From: Tepidimonas sediminis
GTDB taxonomy: Bacteria; Pseudomonadota; Gammaproteobacteria; Burkholderiales; Burkholderiaceae_C
Direction of reading: 5' to 3'
DNA: 64,000 bases
Assembly: GCF_007556605.1 (NCBI RefSeq)
Contig: NZ_VJND01000005.1
Span: 62,001 to 126,000 of the forward strand
Position 1 is the stretch's first letter. Each line of letters opens with the position of its first letter. The notes beneath the pieces are model-generated. The model had not been told where the DNA came from and searched no databases. It saw only the letters and a program-made list of their open reading frames with translations. Position numbers and translations under genes: made by a program. Positions 56,516 through 64,000 of the stretch are shown in pieces.

Positions 56516-57529
56516 ATGAACTCCCGCAAACGTCGTCTCGCCCGCGTGACCCTGGTGGCCGGCGCGGTGGCCGCCGCCGCGCTGGCCGTGGTGGCGCAGG
56601 AGCGCTCGTTCGACCACCTCTACGCCCCGATCCAGCCGCCCAAGTCGGTCGACCTCGGCAAGGTCGAGCTGGGCAAGAAGCTGTTCTTCGACCCGCGCCT
56701 GTCCAAGTCGGGCTTCATCTCGTGCAACTCGTGCCACAACCTGAGCATGGGCGGCTCGGACAACCTGAGCACCTCCATCGGGCACAAGTGGCAGAAAGGG
56801 CCGATCAACGCGCCGACGGTGCTGAACTCGGCGCTGAACCTGGCGCAGTTCTGGGACGGCCGTGCCGCCGACCTGAAGGAGCAGGCCGGCGGGCCGATCG
56901 CCAACCCCGGCGAGATGGCGTTCCAGCACACGCTGGCGGTGGACGTGCTGCAGTCGATCCCGGCCTACGCGCGCGAGTTCAAGCTGATCTACGGCAAGGA
57001 CAAGATCGACATCGACATGGTGACGGACGCCATCGCCGAGTTCGAGAAGACGCTGGTGACGCCCAACTCGCGCTTCGACCAGTACCTGCTGGGCAAGAAG
57101 GACGCCCTGACCAAGGACGAGCTGGCCGGCTACAAGCTGTTCAACGAGAGCGGCTGCGTGGCCTGCCACAACGGCCCGAACCTCGGCGGCAACTCGTTCC
57201 AGAAGATGGGCATCGTCGAGCCGTACAAGGGCGCCGGCGACGGTCGCGCCGCGGTCACCGGCAAGGACGCCGACCGCTTCAGCTACAAGGTGCCGACGCT
57301 GCGCAACGTCGAGCTGACCTACCCGTACTTCCACGACGGCGCGGTCTGGACGCTGGCCGAGGCGGTGGACATCATGGGCCGGCTGCAGCTCGGCCGCAAG
57401 TTCACCGAGCAGGAAAACGCGCAGATCGTGGCGTTCCTGAAGACGCTCACCGGTGAGCAGCCGGTGTTCCAGCTGCCGATCCTGCCGCCGTCCACCGAGG
57501 CGACGCTGCGGCCGCGGCCGTTCGACTGA
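56516..57529 (+). CDS. ccpA: Dihaem cytochrome c peroxidase
   Basis: 337 residues. A signal peptide (about 1-28) is followed by two haem-binding sites, CNSCH (70-74) and CVACH (214-218), the pattern of bacterial CcpA. GKKLFFDPRLSKSG and WDGRAADLKEQAGGPI are typical. In the periplasm it reduces hydrogen peroxide with electrons from cytochrome c. AAGGA precedes the ATG at 56516; a frame open to 56453 has no signal peptide at its start. The Fnr-type site upstream fits low-oxygen induction. Confidence 0.97.
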   Translation: MNSRKRRLARVTLVAGAVAAAALAVVAQERSFDHLYAPIQPPKSVDLGKVELGKKLFFDPRLSKSGFISCNSCHNLSMGGSDNLSTSIGHKWQKGPINAPTVLNSALNLAQFWDGRAADLKEQAGGPIANPGEMAFQHTLAVDVLQSIPAYAREFKLIYGKDKIDIDMVTDAIAEFEKTLVTPNSRFDQYLLGKKDALTKDELAGYKLFNESGCVACHNGPNLGGNSFQKMGIVEPYKGAGDGRAAVTGKDADRFSYKVPTLRNVELTYPYFHDGAVWTLAEAVDIMGRLQLGRKFTEQENAQIVAFLKTLTGEQPVFQLPILPPSTEATLRPRPFD

Positions 57530-57581
57530 AACCTGGCGTGCCGCCGGCGCCCGGCCACCGTGGCCGGGCGTGCGGGCGGCG

Positions 57582-57872
57582 TCAGTGCACCACCACCGGC
57601 GTCTGCGCCAGCGTGGCGTAGCGCTCCAGCGCCTCCTCGACCTCTTCCTGCGTCGGGTGCTCGCGCTGCCAGGCCTCGATCTGGCGCTGGAACAGCTCGG
57701 CCCACGAACCGTCGAGGTAGACCTCCTTGCCGGAGCGCTTGTCCACGATCTCGAAGCCGTGGCGCGGCAGCACCGGCCCCGGGGTTTCGCCGCTGGCAGC
57801 GCTGGCCACCTCCTGCGCGTTGGCCAGGATGTGGACCACCGCAAAGCTGTCGGAGTTGTAGAGCATCTGCAT
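57582..57872 (-). CDS. DUF3567 family protein
   Basis: 96 residues. MQMLYNSDSFAVVHI at the start, RHGFEIVDKRSGKEVYLDGSW and AQTPVVVH at the end are the conserved features of DUF3567, a small family I know only from betaproteobacteria. Function unknown. It converges on ccpA with a 52-bp gap. On its other side a GGCCCG-GATAT-CGGGCC hairpin lies at 57948-57964. Confidence 0.88.
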   Translation of the reverse strand: MQMLYNSDSFAVVHILANAQEVASAASGETPGPVLPRHGFEIVDKRSGKEVYLDGSWAELFQRQIEAWQREHPTQEEVEEALERYATLAQTPVVVH

Positions 57873-57977
57873 GGCGTCACTGTCCTCGCATCGCGCTGGC
57901 CGCGCCAGCCGGCTGTCGCATGACCCTGCCGGCGGCCAGCCTTCCTTGGCCCGGATATCGGGCCGCGGGTGTCTTTT

Positions 57978-59102
57978 TCAAGGGGCCGGTTCCAGCCGGC
58001 CCTCCCGCAGCGTTTGATCGACCAGCTGGTCGTCGGTTTCGCGCAGGCGCACGCGCACCGGCAGCGGCCCCCAGCTGGCCGCAGCGTACCAGAGGGTGAC
58101 GTCGGGGCCGCCGCCATGGCCGAGGCGGCGCAGCCGCACCGCCGTCACAGGCCCGGGCCCCATCGCCAGCGTCTCGTCACCCTCCACCTCGAAGGTCCAC
58201 GGCTGCACACCGCCGAAACCTGCCACCGGCAGCGTCCAGCGCTGGCCTGGCTGGGCGCCGTCGCGCATCAGCAGGGCGCCCAGCTGCGCGAACAGGCTGA
58301 GCCGGTCCTGCGTGCCGGCTGCCACGGGCAGGGCGGGCTCGTCACCGTCGCGCCGCGCCTGGCCGCCGTCGTCCGACCACGTGAAGGTGAGCACGCGCTC
58401 GCGCCGCCCGCGGTCGGCGAAGCGCTGCGGGCGCAGGCCGGTGGCCAGGAGCTCGCCGCTGCTGTGCTGCGCGCGCTGCAGCCACAGGGCGCGCAGCGTC
58501 AGCTCGGTCTCGTAGCGTGCGGCGCTGGCGTGCCAGCGCAGCGTCGCCTCGGCGCGGTAGCCCACACCGCGCGCGCGTCCTTCGACGTCGTAGCGCAATT
58601 CGGCCAGCCGCGGCCAGACGAGCGCCCCGGGAGCAGCCGCGTCGCCGGCTCGGTCGTCCGCGGCGGCCTCGGCGGCGGCTGGCGCGGCCGGGGGGGCGGC
58701 GCGGGCCGCGAGGGCGAGCGGCTCATCCGCTTGGCCGCTTTCCCCTTGGTCCGGGGGAGTGGGGGGCGTGGTGGCGGCCTCGGCGGCGGCTGCCGCCGGC
58801 TCGGGCTCCACGGGAAGGGGGCCGGGTTCGGGGGCCACCGCGTGGGTCGGGGTGGCCGCCGCCGGGCGGCTGGCCGCCCCCCGGGGGCGCGGCGCCGGGA
58901 CGGCGGATGCCGGCTGCACCGCCGGCGCGGCGGGCGCGACCGTGACCCAGCCGGGCAGCGGCCGGCTGCCCGCGGGGGACAGCGCGGAGGGGGGCGCGAT
59001 GGCCAGCCAGGCCAGCACGGCCGCGTGCGCACCGGCCACCGCCAGCGCGATCACAACGACGGTGCGGCGGCGGGATGCTGGCGCTCGTAGCGTTGCTGGC
59101 AT
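57978..59102 (-). CDS. DUF3108 family membrane-anchored protein
   Basis: 374 residues. A short basic N-terminus (SRRR) and a transmembrane helix (about 14-36) are followed by a Pro/Ala-rich linker (about 40-140) and a C-terminal DUF3108 domain of beta-strands (LRYDVEGRARGVGYRAEATLRW, then FEVEGDETLA). This suggests a periplasmic or envelope role. I favour the ATG at 59102, which gives a positively charged anchor and overlaps the dksA-like gene by 52 bp; a GTG at 59054 would overlap that stop by only four bases but removes the basic residues. Confidence 0.82.
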   Translation of the reverse strand: MPATLRAPASRRRTVVVIALAVAGAHAAVLAWLAIAPPSALSPAGSRPLPGWVTVAPAAPAVQPASAVPAPRPRGAASRPAAATPTHAVAPEPGPLPVEPEPAAAAAEAATTPPTPPDQGESGQADEPLALAARAAPPAAPAAAEAAADDRAGDAAAPGALVWPRLAELRYDVEGRARGVGYRAEATLRWHASAARYETELTLRALWLQRAQHSSGELLATGLRPQRFADRGRRERVLTFTWSDDGGQARRDGDEPALPVAAGTQDRLSLFAQLGALLMRDGAQPGQRWTLPVAGFGGVQPWTFEVEGDETLAMGPGPVTAVRLRRLGHGGGPDVTLWYAAASWGPLPVRVRLRETDDQLVDQTLREGRLEPAP

Positions 59103-59431
59103 GCCAGGCAGCGCAGCGTCGTCGGCGCGGCGTGCAGGCGCGCGGCCGGGATCTCGGCGCCGCAGTCCACGCACAGACCGAAGGTGCCGTCGGCGATGCG
59201 GCGCAGCGCGGCGTCGATGTCGCGCAGCGCGGCGGTCTCGCGTTCGTCCAGCGCCTGCTCCAGGTCGCGCTCGCCGTCGAACTGGTTCCAGTCGCCGCTT
59301 TGCACTTCGTGCGGATCGGTGGCCGCCTCGGCGCGGCCGATCTTGCCGCCGCGGCGGGCGCGGATCTGGGCGATCAGCTCGCTGCGCATCTGCTGCAGCT
59401 GCTGGGCGTAGGTGTCGGAGATGTCGGTCAT
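59051..59431 (-). CDS. TraR/DksA-type zinc finger protein
   Basis: 126 residues, shorter than DksA (about 150). The coiled-coil region leads to a C4 zinc finger, CVDC and CLAC, in the order FGLCVDCGAEIPAARL...RCLACQQRYE of DksA. The coil-tip DxxDxA motif needed for full DksA action on RNA polymerase is not seen (SGDWNQFDGERD in that region). It is therefore a DksA paralogue that may modulate RNA polymerase differently. It diverges from the PhaM gene. Confidence 0.9.
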   Translation of the reverse strand: MTDISDTYAQQLQQMRSELIAQIRARRGGKIGRAEAATDPHEVQSGDWNQFDGERDLEQALDERETAALRDIDAALRRIADGTFGLCVDCGAEIPAARLHAAPTTLRCLACQQRYERQHPAAAPSL

Positions 59432-59478
59432 GGTCGCGCCATCCGGAAGGAAGAAAAACGAACGGTGGTCAGTGCGCG

Positions 59479-59507
59479 ATTGTGCGGCCGAACGCGGCGC
59501 CTTCCAA
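59479..59507 (-). promoter_or_regulatory. Promoter of the DksA-like gene
   Basis: On the minus strand TTGGAA (59507-59502) and CACAAT (59484-59479) are separated by exactly 17 bp. The start would be near 59472, about 40 bases before the ATG. Confidence 0.5.
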
Positions 59508-59536
59508 GGCAGCCGGCGCGGCCGCCGGAGTCGGGC

Positions 59537-59550
59537 TTGATCCGGGTCAA
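59537..59550. promoter_or_regulatory. Fnr-type site between the dksA-like gene and phaM
   Basis: TTGAT-CCGG-GTCAA differs from the Fnr consensus by one base. It lies 59 bp before the phaM ATG and is centred about 71.5 bp upstream of the predicted dksA-like start. Either gene could respond. TGCTACGGG at 59565-59573 is a poor -10 for phaM. Confidence 0.5.
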
Positions 59551-59608
59551 CGCCGACTGTGGCATGCTACGGGCGACGCCGATCCGGCGCCGTGCAGGAG
59601 AGACGCGG

Positions 59609-60208
59609 ATGACCTCCTCCCCCGATTTCAGTGCCTGGCAGCAGGCGTGGGCGCCGTACGCGCGCTACCTTCCCGGCTTTGCCTACCTGCAGGGGCTGGC
59701 GGGCGGGGCGGCCCCATCCGGCGCGACCGGCGCCGCGCCGCCGTGGGCACAGTGGGTGGCGCCGGTGCTGGACATCGACGAGCTCGACCGCCGCATCCGC
59801 GACCTGCAGGCGGTGCATTTCTGGCTCGAGCAGAACGCGCGCGCGCTGCAGGCCACGATCCAGGCGCTGCAGGTGCAGCGCATGACGCTGGCGGCGCTGC
59901 GTTCGATGAACGTCGGGCTGCAGGAGATGGGGCAGGCGATGGCCGCCGGCCGCGCCGATGCGGCCGCCGACCCGCAGGCGGCCGCGGCGCCGGCGCCGGA
60001 GGAGGCGGCTGCGGCACCTCAGCCGGCGGTCGATCCGGTGCGCTGGTGGCGTGCCGTGACCGAGCAGTTCCAGACGATTGCGGCGCAGACGATGCAGGAG
60101 CTGGCGCAGGCCACCCCGCCCGCGGCGGCCGCCCCGGCCCCGGCGCAGACGCCCGCGCCCCCCGCCGGGGCGCCGACCAGGCCTGCGGCACGACGGACGC
60201 GGCGATGA
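59609..60208 (+). CDS. phaM: PhaM-type polyhydroxyalkanoate granule regulatory protein
   Basis: 199 residues. VAPVLDIDELDRRIRDLQAVHFWLEQNARALQATIQALQVQRMTLAALRSMNV is the PhaM N-terminal block (cited here in parts: DIDELDRRIRDLQAVHFWLE, then LQVQRMTLAALRSMNV). The tail is Ala/Pro-rich and basic at the end (PAARRTRR), as in PhaM, which ties PHB granules to DNA and activates the synthase. GGAG lies nine bases before the ATG. Its stop overlaps the next gene by ATGA. Confidence 0.88.
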   Translation: MTSSPDFSAWQQAWAPYARYLPGFAYLQGLAGGAAPSGATGAAPPWAQWVAPVLDIDELDRRIRDLQAVHFWLEQNARALQATIQALQVQRMTLAALRSMNVGLQEMGQAMAAGRADAAADPQAAAAPAPEEAAAAPQPAVDPVRWWRAVTEQFQTIAAQTMQELAQATPPAAAAPAPAQTPAPPAGAPTRPAARRTRR

Positions 60209-61470
60209 GACGCTTCCTGCACGCGCACGCCGGCCATGCGGCCTGGGATCAGGCTGCCCGGCAGGTGCTGGCGCAGCTGCAGGCCCAGATGGCGCGGCAA
60301 CCGGGTCGTGACTGGCCGCTGGGCCTGCTGTACGCGACCGACCACCATGCCGCCCATCTCCCCGAGCTGCTGGAACGGCTGGCCGGCGCACTGCCGCAGG
60401 TGACGGACTGGGCCGGTGCGGTCGGGGTGGCCATCGGCGCCGGCGCCACCGAATACTTCGACGAGCCGGGCCTGGCGGTGATGCTGTGCGACTTGGCGCC
60501 GCAGCGCTACCGGGTCTTCAATGGCGTGGCGCCGCTGCCGCCGGCGCAGGGGCCGGAGGGTTTCGTCGCCCAGACCGCGCTGGTGCATGCCGACCCCTCG
60601 GTGCCGGATCTGCCCGAGCTGATCGAGGAGCTGGCCGGGCGCACGCTGGGCCACTACGTGTTCGGCGGCCTGGTGGCCAGCCGGGCGGGTTCGCTGCAGA
60701 TCGCGCGCAGCAGCCGTGGCGGCCTGGCGGGCCAGGGGCGGACGGCGGCGGAGGGGATCTTCCACGGCGGGCTCAGTGGCGTGGCCTTTGCACCCGACGT
60801 CGGTATCGTGGCGCGCGTCACGCAGGGGGTGCGGGCGGTCACGCCGCTGCGGCGCGTCACCGCCGCGCAGGGCCACCGCGTGGAGGCGCTGGACGGCCGG
60901 CCGGCGCTGGACGTGGTGCTGGAGGATCTGGGCCTGGCGGGGCGCGATCTGGCGGCGGTGGTGGCGCGGCTGCGCACGGTGCTGGTGGGCTGGGTGGTGC
61001 CCAGCCCCGCGCCGCCGCCGGCGGCGGCCGCGCCGGGGCGTGTGCCGCTGCGGCTGGGCGAAGATGTGCTGGTGCGTCATCTGGTGGGGCTGGATCCGGC
61101 GCAGCGCGCGCTGGTGGTGGCCGAGCCGCTGCCGGTGGGGGCCGGCTGGACGCTGTGCGAGCGCCATGCCCAGGCCGCGCGTGCCGACCTGCTGCGCATC
61201 GGTGCCGAGATCCGCGAGGCGCTGGCCGGCGAGGCCGACGAGCCGCTCGATCCGGCCAGTCGCGTCGCCGGGGCGATCTACATCAGCTGCAACGGCCGCG
61301 GCGGGCCGCACTTCGGCGCGCCGAGCGCGGAGTGGCAGCTGCTTCGCCAGGCGCTGGGGGACGTGCCAGCGATCGGATTTTTTGCAGCGGGCGAGATTGC
61401 GCACCACCGCCTTTATGGCTACACCGGCGTGCTGACGGTGTTCGTATCCGACGGGGCCGGATCGGGTTGA
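60205..61470 (+). CDS. FIST domain protein
   Basis: 421 residues. The N-terminal FIST domain ([39 protein letters not shown]) is followed by the FIST_C domain ([40 protein letters not shown]). FIST domains are predicted small-ligand sensors, often fused to kinases or methyl-accepting proteins; here it stands alone with no output domain. It overlaps phaM by four bases, so the pair is probably made together. A sigma-32-type promoter begins within its stop codon. Confidence 0.9.
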   Translation: MRRFLHAHAGHAAWDQAARQVLAQLQAQMARQPGRDWPLGLLYATDHHAAHLPELLERLAGALPQVTDWAGAVGVAIGAGATEYFDEPGLAVMLCDLAPQRYRVFNGVAPLPPAQGPEGFVAQTALVHADPSVPDLPELIEELAGRTLGHYVFGGLVASRAGSLQIARSSRGGLAGQGRTAAEGIFHGGLSGVAFAPDVGIVARVTQGVRAVTPLRRVTAAQGHRVEALDGRPALDVVLEDLGLAGRDLAAVVARLRTVLVGWVVPSPAPPPAAAAPGRVPLRLGEDVLVRHLVGLDPAQRALVVAEPLPVGAGWTLCERHAQAARADLLRIGAEIREALAGEADEPLDPASRVAGAIYISCNGRGGPHFGAPSAEWQLLRQALGDVPAIGFFAAGEIAHHRLYGYTGVLTVFVSDGAGSG

Positions 61471-61494
61471 AAGGGCGCCCGCCGGGCCCCATTT
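61466..61494 (+). promoter_or_regulatory. Sigma-32 heat-shock promoter of cbpA-cbpM(-ftsH)
   Basis: GTTGAAA (61466-61472), a 14-bp spacer and CCCCATTT (61487-61494) match the RpoH consensus CTTGAAA-N14-CCCCATNT at all but the first base. The -35 overlaps the FIST gene stop codon. The start would be near 61502, leaving a leader of about 27 bases with AGGAAAGGA before the cbpA start. Confidence 0.8.
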
Positions 61495-61528
61495 GCACAG
61501 GCGGTGTCATTGGCAGGAAAGGACCGCG

Positions 61529-62494
61529 GTGGAGTTCAAGGACTATTACGCGGTGCTGGGCGTGGCGCGCGACGCCAGCGCCGACGAGATCAAGAAGGCG
61601 TACCGCAAGCTGGCGCGCAAGTACCACCCGGACGTCAGCAAGGAGCCGGATGCGGCGCAGCGCATGAGCGAGGTCAACGAGGCCTACGCGGTGCTGTCCG
61701 ATCCCGACAAGCGCGCCGCCTACGACCGGCTGGCGCAGGGGCGTCGGGCCGGGCAGGCGTTCACGCCGCCGCCGGATTGGGATGCCGGCTTCGAGTTCCA
61801 CGGCGCGCCGGAGGGGATGGACGCGGCCGAGTTCAGCGATTTCTTCAGTGAGCTGTTCGGCCGCATGGCCGGCGCCCGTGCCGCCGCGCGCGGCCCGCGC
61901 CGCGGCGCGCCGCTGCGCGGCGAAGATCACCACGCCAAGGTGGTGCTGGATCTGGAGGACGCCTGGCGCGGCGGCACGAAGACGCTGTCGCTGCAGGTGC
62001 CGCAGCTCGACGAGCGCGGGCACCTGGCGCTGCGCACGCGCACGCTGGAGGTCAGGATCCCGGCCGGGGTGCGCGCCGGGCAGATGATCCGCCTAGCCGG
62101 CCAGGGCGGCCCCGGCGAGCCGCCCGGTGACCTCTATCTGGAGGTGGTGATCCGGCCGCACCCGCGCTTCCGGCTGGAGGGCAAGACGCTGATCGCCGAG
62201 CTGCCGCTGGCGCCCTGGGAGGCGGCCCTGGGCGCGGTGGTGCCGGTGGAGCTGCCGGACGGCGGCACGCTGAAGGTGCGCGTGCCGGCCGGCAGCCAGA
62301 GCGGGCAAACCCTGACCGTGCGCGGCAAGGGGCTGCCGGCGCGCGAGCCGGGTGACCTGGAGCTGCAGCTGCGCGTGATCCTGCCCAGCGCCTACGACCC
62401 GCGCGCCAAGGCGCTGTACGAGCGCATGGCCGCCGAACTGACCGACTTCGACGCGCGCAAGGTGGCCGCCGCCGAGGCTGAAAGGAGCCGCTGA
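61529..62494 (+). CDS. cbpA: DnaJ-class co-chaperone CbpA
   Basis: 321 residues. The J domain (about 1-70) has [11 protein letters not shown] and the HPD triad in KYHPDVSK. A Gly/Ala-rich linker follows, and then two substrate-binding domains with [19 protein letters not shown] and [16 protein letters not shown]. There are no zinc-finger cysteines, so it is CbpA, not DnaJ. It stimulates DnaK. The GTG at 61529 has AGGAAAGGA upstream and begins exactly at the conserved EFKDYY. Confidence 0.96.
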   Translation: MEFKDYYAVLGVARDASADEIKKAYRKLARKYHPDVSKEPDAAQRMSEVNEAYAVLSDPDKRAAYDRLAQGRRAGQAFTPPPDWDAGFEFHGAPEGMDAAEFSDFFSELFGRMAGARAAARGPRRGAPLRGEDHHAKVVLDLEDAWRGGTKTLSLQVPQLDERGHLALRTRTLEVRIPAGVRAGQMIRLAGQGGPGEPPGDLYLEVVIRPHPRFRLEGKTLIAELPLAPWEAALGAVVPVELPDGGTLKVRVPAGSQSGQTLTVRGKGLPAREPGDLELQLRVILPSAYDPRAKALYERMAAELTDFDARKVAAAEAERSR

Positions 62495-62796
62495 TGGAGC
62501 TGGAAGTGGTGCGGGTGGAAGTGAGCCTGGAGACCCCGGGACTGGATGCGGCGGCGCTGTGCCGGGCCGCCGGCGTGGCACCGCAGTGGTGGCAGCGTGC
62601 GCGGCAGGAGGGGCGCATCACCGCCGAGGGTGACGATTTCGACGCCACCGTGCTGCGGCGGGTGCGCAGGCTGGCGTGGCTGCAGCGCCATTTCGACGCC
62701 GACCCGGAGCTGGCCGCCCTGGTGGTCGATCTGGAGGAAGAGATCGAGCGGCTGCGCGCGCGCCTGCGCCGGCTGGGTGAGCCGTCGTGCGGCTGA
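62494..62796 (+). CDS. cbpM: Chaperone modulator CbpM
   Basis: 100 residues. [25 protein letters not shown] resembles the MerR-like N-terminus of CbpM, and [19 protein letters not shown] is the C-terminal helix. It binds the CbpA J domain and keeps it from DnaK. The start shares one base with the cbpA stop (TGATG). The 97 bp after it hold only the GAGGAGGAA ribosome site for ftsH. Confidence 0.93.
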   Translation: MELEVVRVEVSLETPGLDAAALCRAAGVAPQWWQRARQEGRITAEGDDFDATVLRRVRRLAWLQRHFDADPELAALVVDLEEEIERLRARLRRLGEPSCG

Positions 62797-62893
62797 CGCC
62801 GCCGCGGCGATGCAGGTGGCGGGCCAGCCGGTCCGCCGGGACGAAGGGTCGACGATGGCGCGCCCGCGCGCGGCGCGCGAGGAGGAACGGGCG

Positions 62894-64000
62894 ATGAAGC
62901 CGGACGCAAGGACGTCGTGGAACGTCGGCTACTGGATGCTGGCGCTGCTGTTGCTGCTGTGGATGCAGAACCTGTGGCAGACCGCGCGCACGGTGGAGCC
63001 GGTGCCGTACAGCGCCTTCGAGCAGGCGCTGGCCGACGGCAAGGTGGCCGAGGTGATCGTCGGCGAGACGACCCTGACCGGCCGGCTGAAGAACCCGGAG
63101 CCGGGCGGCAAGACGGTGATCGTGGCCAACCGCGTCGAGCCGGATCTGGCCGAGCGGCTCGGTCGCTACGAGGTGCCCTACACGCGCGTGGTGGAGAACA
63201 CCTGGCTGCGCGACATCCTGTCGTGGGTCGTGCCGGCGCTGGTGTTCTTCGCGCTGTGGTTCTTCGTCGTGCGCAAGGCGCTGGAGCGCCAGGGCATGGG
63301 CGGCTTCATGAGCATCGGCAAGAGCCGCGCCAAGATCTACGTCGAGCAGGACACCGGCGTGACGTTCGCCGACGTGGCCGGCGTCGACGAGGCCAAGGCC
63401 GAGCTGCAGGAGATCGTCGCCTTCCTGAAGGATCCGCAGGGCTACGGGCGGCTGGGCGCGCGCGCGCCCAAGGGCGTGCTGCTGGTGGGGCCGCCCGGCA
63501 CCGGCAAGACGCTGCTGGCCAAGGCGGTGGCCGGCGAGGCCGGCGTGCCGTTCTTCAGCATCAGCGGCAGCGAATTCGTCGAGATGTTCGTCGGTGTCGG
63601 CGCGGCGCGCGTGCGTGACCTCTTCGAGCAGGCGCGCGCCAAGGCGCCGGCCATCATCTTCATCGACGAGCTCGACGCGCTGGGCCGCGCGCGCGGCGCC
63701 GGCGGCCCCATCGGCGGCCACGACGAGCGCGAGCAGACCCTCAACCAGCTGCTGGTGGAGCTGGACGGCTTCGACAGCGGCACCGGGCTGGTGCTGCTGG
63801 CGGCCACCAACCGGCCCGAGATCCTCGACCCGGCGCTGCTGCGCGCCGGCCGCTTCGACCGCCAGGTGCTGGTCGACCGTCCGGACAAGGCCGGGCGCGT
63901 GCAGATCCTGCGCGTGCACGCGCGCAAGATCAAACTGGCCGCCGACGTCGATCTGGAGCAGATCGCGGCGCTGACGCCGGGCTTTTCGGGCGCGGATCTG
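62894..64000 (+). CDS. ftsH: FtsH-type ATP-dependent metalloprotease, second type (3' end outside window)
   Basis: 369 residues visible. Two transmembrane helices (about 11-29 and 108-127) flank a short periplasmic domain. The AAA domain has Walker A GPPGTGKT (199-206), Walker B FIDEL (256-260), the pore loop [11 protein letters not shown] and the second region of homology [17 protein letters not shown]. The HExxH protease site lies beyond the window. [20 protein letters not shown] and the [11 protein letters not shown] wording differ from housekeeping FtsH and resemble the extra copies seen in heat-tolerance loci. It follows cbpAM in the same direction. Confidence 0.94.
   Translation, partial: MKPDARTSWNVGYWMLALLLLLWMQNLWQTARTVEPVPYSAFEQALADGKVAEVIVGETTLTGRLKNPEPGGKTVIVANRVEPDLAERLGRYEVPYTRVVENTWLRDILSWVVPALVFFALWFFVVRKALERQGMGGFMSIGKSRAKIYVEQDTGVTFADVAGVDEAKAELQEIVAFLKDPQGYGRLGARAPKGVLLVGPPGTGKTLLAKAVAGEAGVPFFSISGSEFVEMFVGVGAARVRDLFEQARAKAPAIIFIDELDALGRARGAGGPIGGHDEREQTLNQLLVELDGFDSGTGLVLLAATNRPEILDPALLRAGRFDRQVLVDRPDKAGRVQILRVHARKIKLAADVDLEQIAALTPGFSGADL

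Noticed and set aside
57948-57964. GGCCCG-GATAT-CGGGCC hairpin between the DUF3108 and DUF3567 genes
   Set aside because: The T-run on the plus strand comes 11 bases after the stem and no plus-strand gene precedes it. On the minus strand there is no T-run, so it is not called a terminator.

Overview
The window is GC-rich chromosomal DNA (about 70% by eye) from a betaproteobacterium of the order Burkholderiales. The evidence is gene content and order: mnmG-rsmG-parA-parB, lptA-lptB-rpoN, a PhaM-type granule protein, a DUF3567 protein, flhDC as flagellar master regulator, and a paa cluster with a fused LivM-LivG transporter subunit. I cannot resolve the genus. Coding density is very high. There are no rRNA or tRNA genes, insertion sequences, phage genes or CRISPR arrays that I can see. 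Many neighbouring genes overlap by the 4-base ATGA or GTGA arrangement.

Layout. 1-3.8 kb: end of a hybrid sensor kinase, an HD-GYP response regulator, and a convergent PAS-GGDEF protein. 3.8-9.4 kb: origin-proximal segregation region with mnmG, rsmG, parA, parB and three parS-like sites, two of them inside coding sequence. 9.5-16.3 kb: membrane methyltransferase, PAS-GGDEF-EAL protein, FAD-linked oxidase, a FitAB-type toxin-antitoxin pair and a cobalamin adenosyltransferase. 16.7-17.7 kb: flhDC. 17.7-33.0 kb: phenylacetate (paa) cluster of paaX, paaI, paaK, paaABCDE, a five-domain branched-chain-type ABC transporter, paaZ and a thiolase; a near-perfect inverted repeat overlaps the paaI start and is the likely PaaX operator. 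33.0-41.6 kb: minus-strand housekeeping block of a candidate small RNA, rlmL-like methyltransferase, rpoN, lptB, lptA, a DsbA-like protein, a SPOR protein, argS and an agmatinase-like gene. 41.6-47.3 kb: DUF2237 gene, then argP diverging from lysE/argO, davB and davA, which reads as a lysine efflux and catabolism module, followed by a LysR gene. 47.5-54.8 kb: glcB, a small CWC protein, a two-receiver diguanylate cyclase, hemB, a rhodanese and recQ. 54.8-57.5 kb: ChaN-like protein, dps, and a dihaem cytochrome c peroxidase behind an Fnr-type site. 57.6-64.0 kb: DUF3567 and DUF3108 genes, a DksA-like protein, PhaM-FIST, and a heat-shock set of cbpA-cbpM-ftsH behind a near-consensus sigma-32 promoter. 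ftsH runs off the end.

Together the genes show an aerobic aromatic degrader (phenylacetyl-CoA epoxidase route) that can also live with little oxygen (Fnr-type sites, cytochrome c peroxidase), makes polyhydroxyalkanoate, swims, and has several cyclic-di-GMP enzymes. The regulatory calls (parS, PaaX, Fnr, sigma-32, FitA operator, small RNA) rest on reading base patterns by eye. They are the parts most in need of a motif search or transcript mapping.
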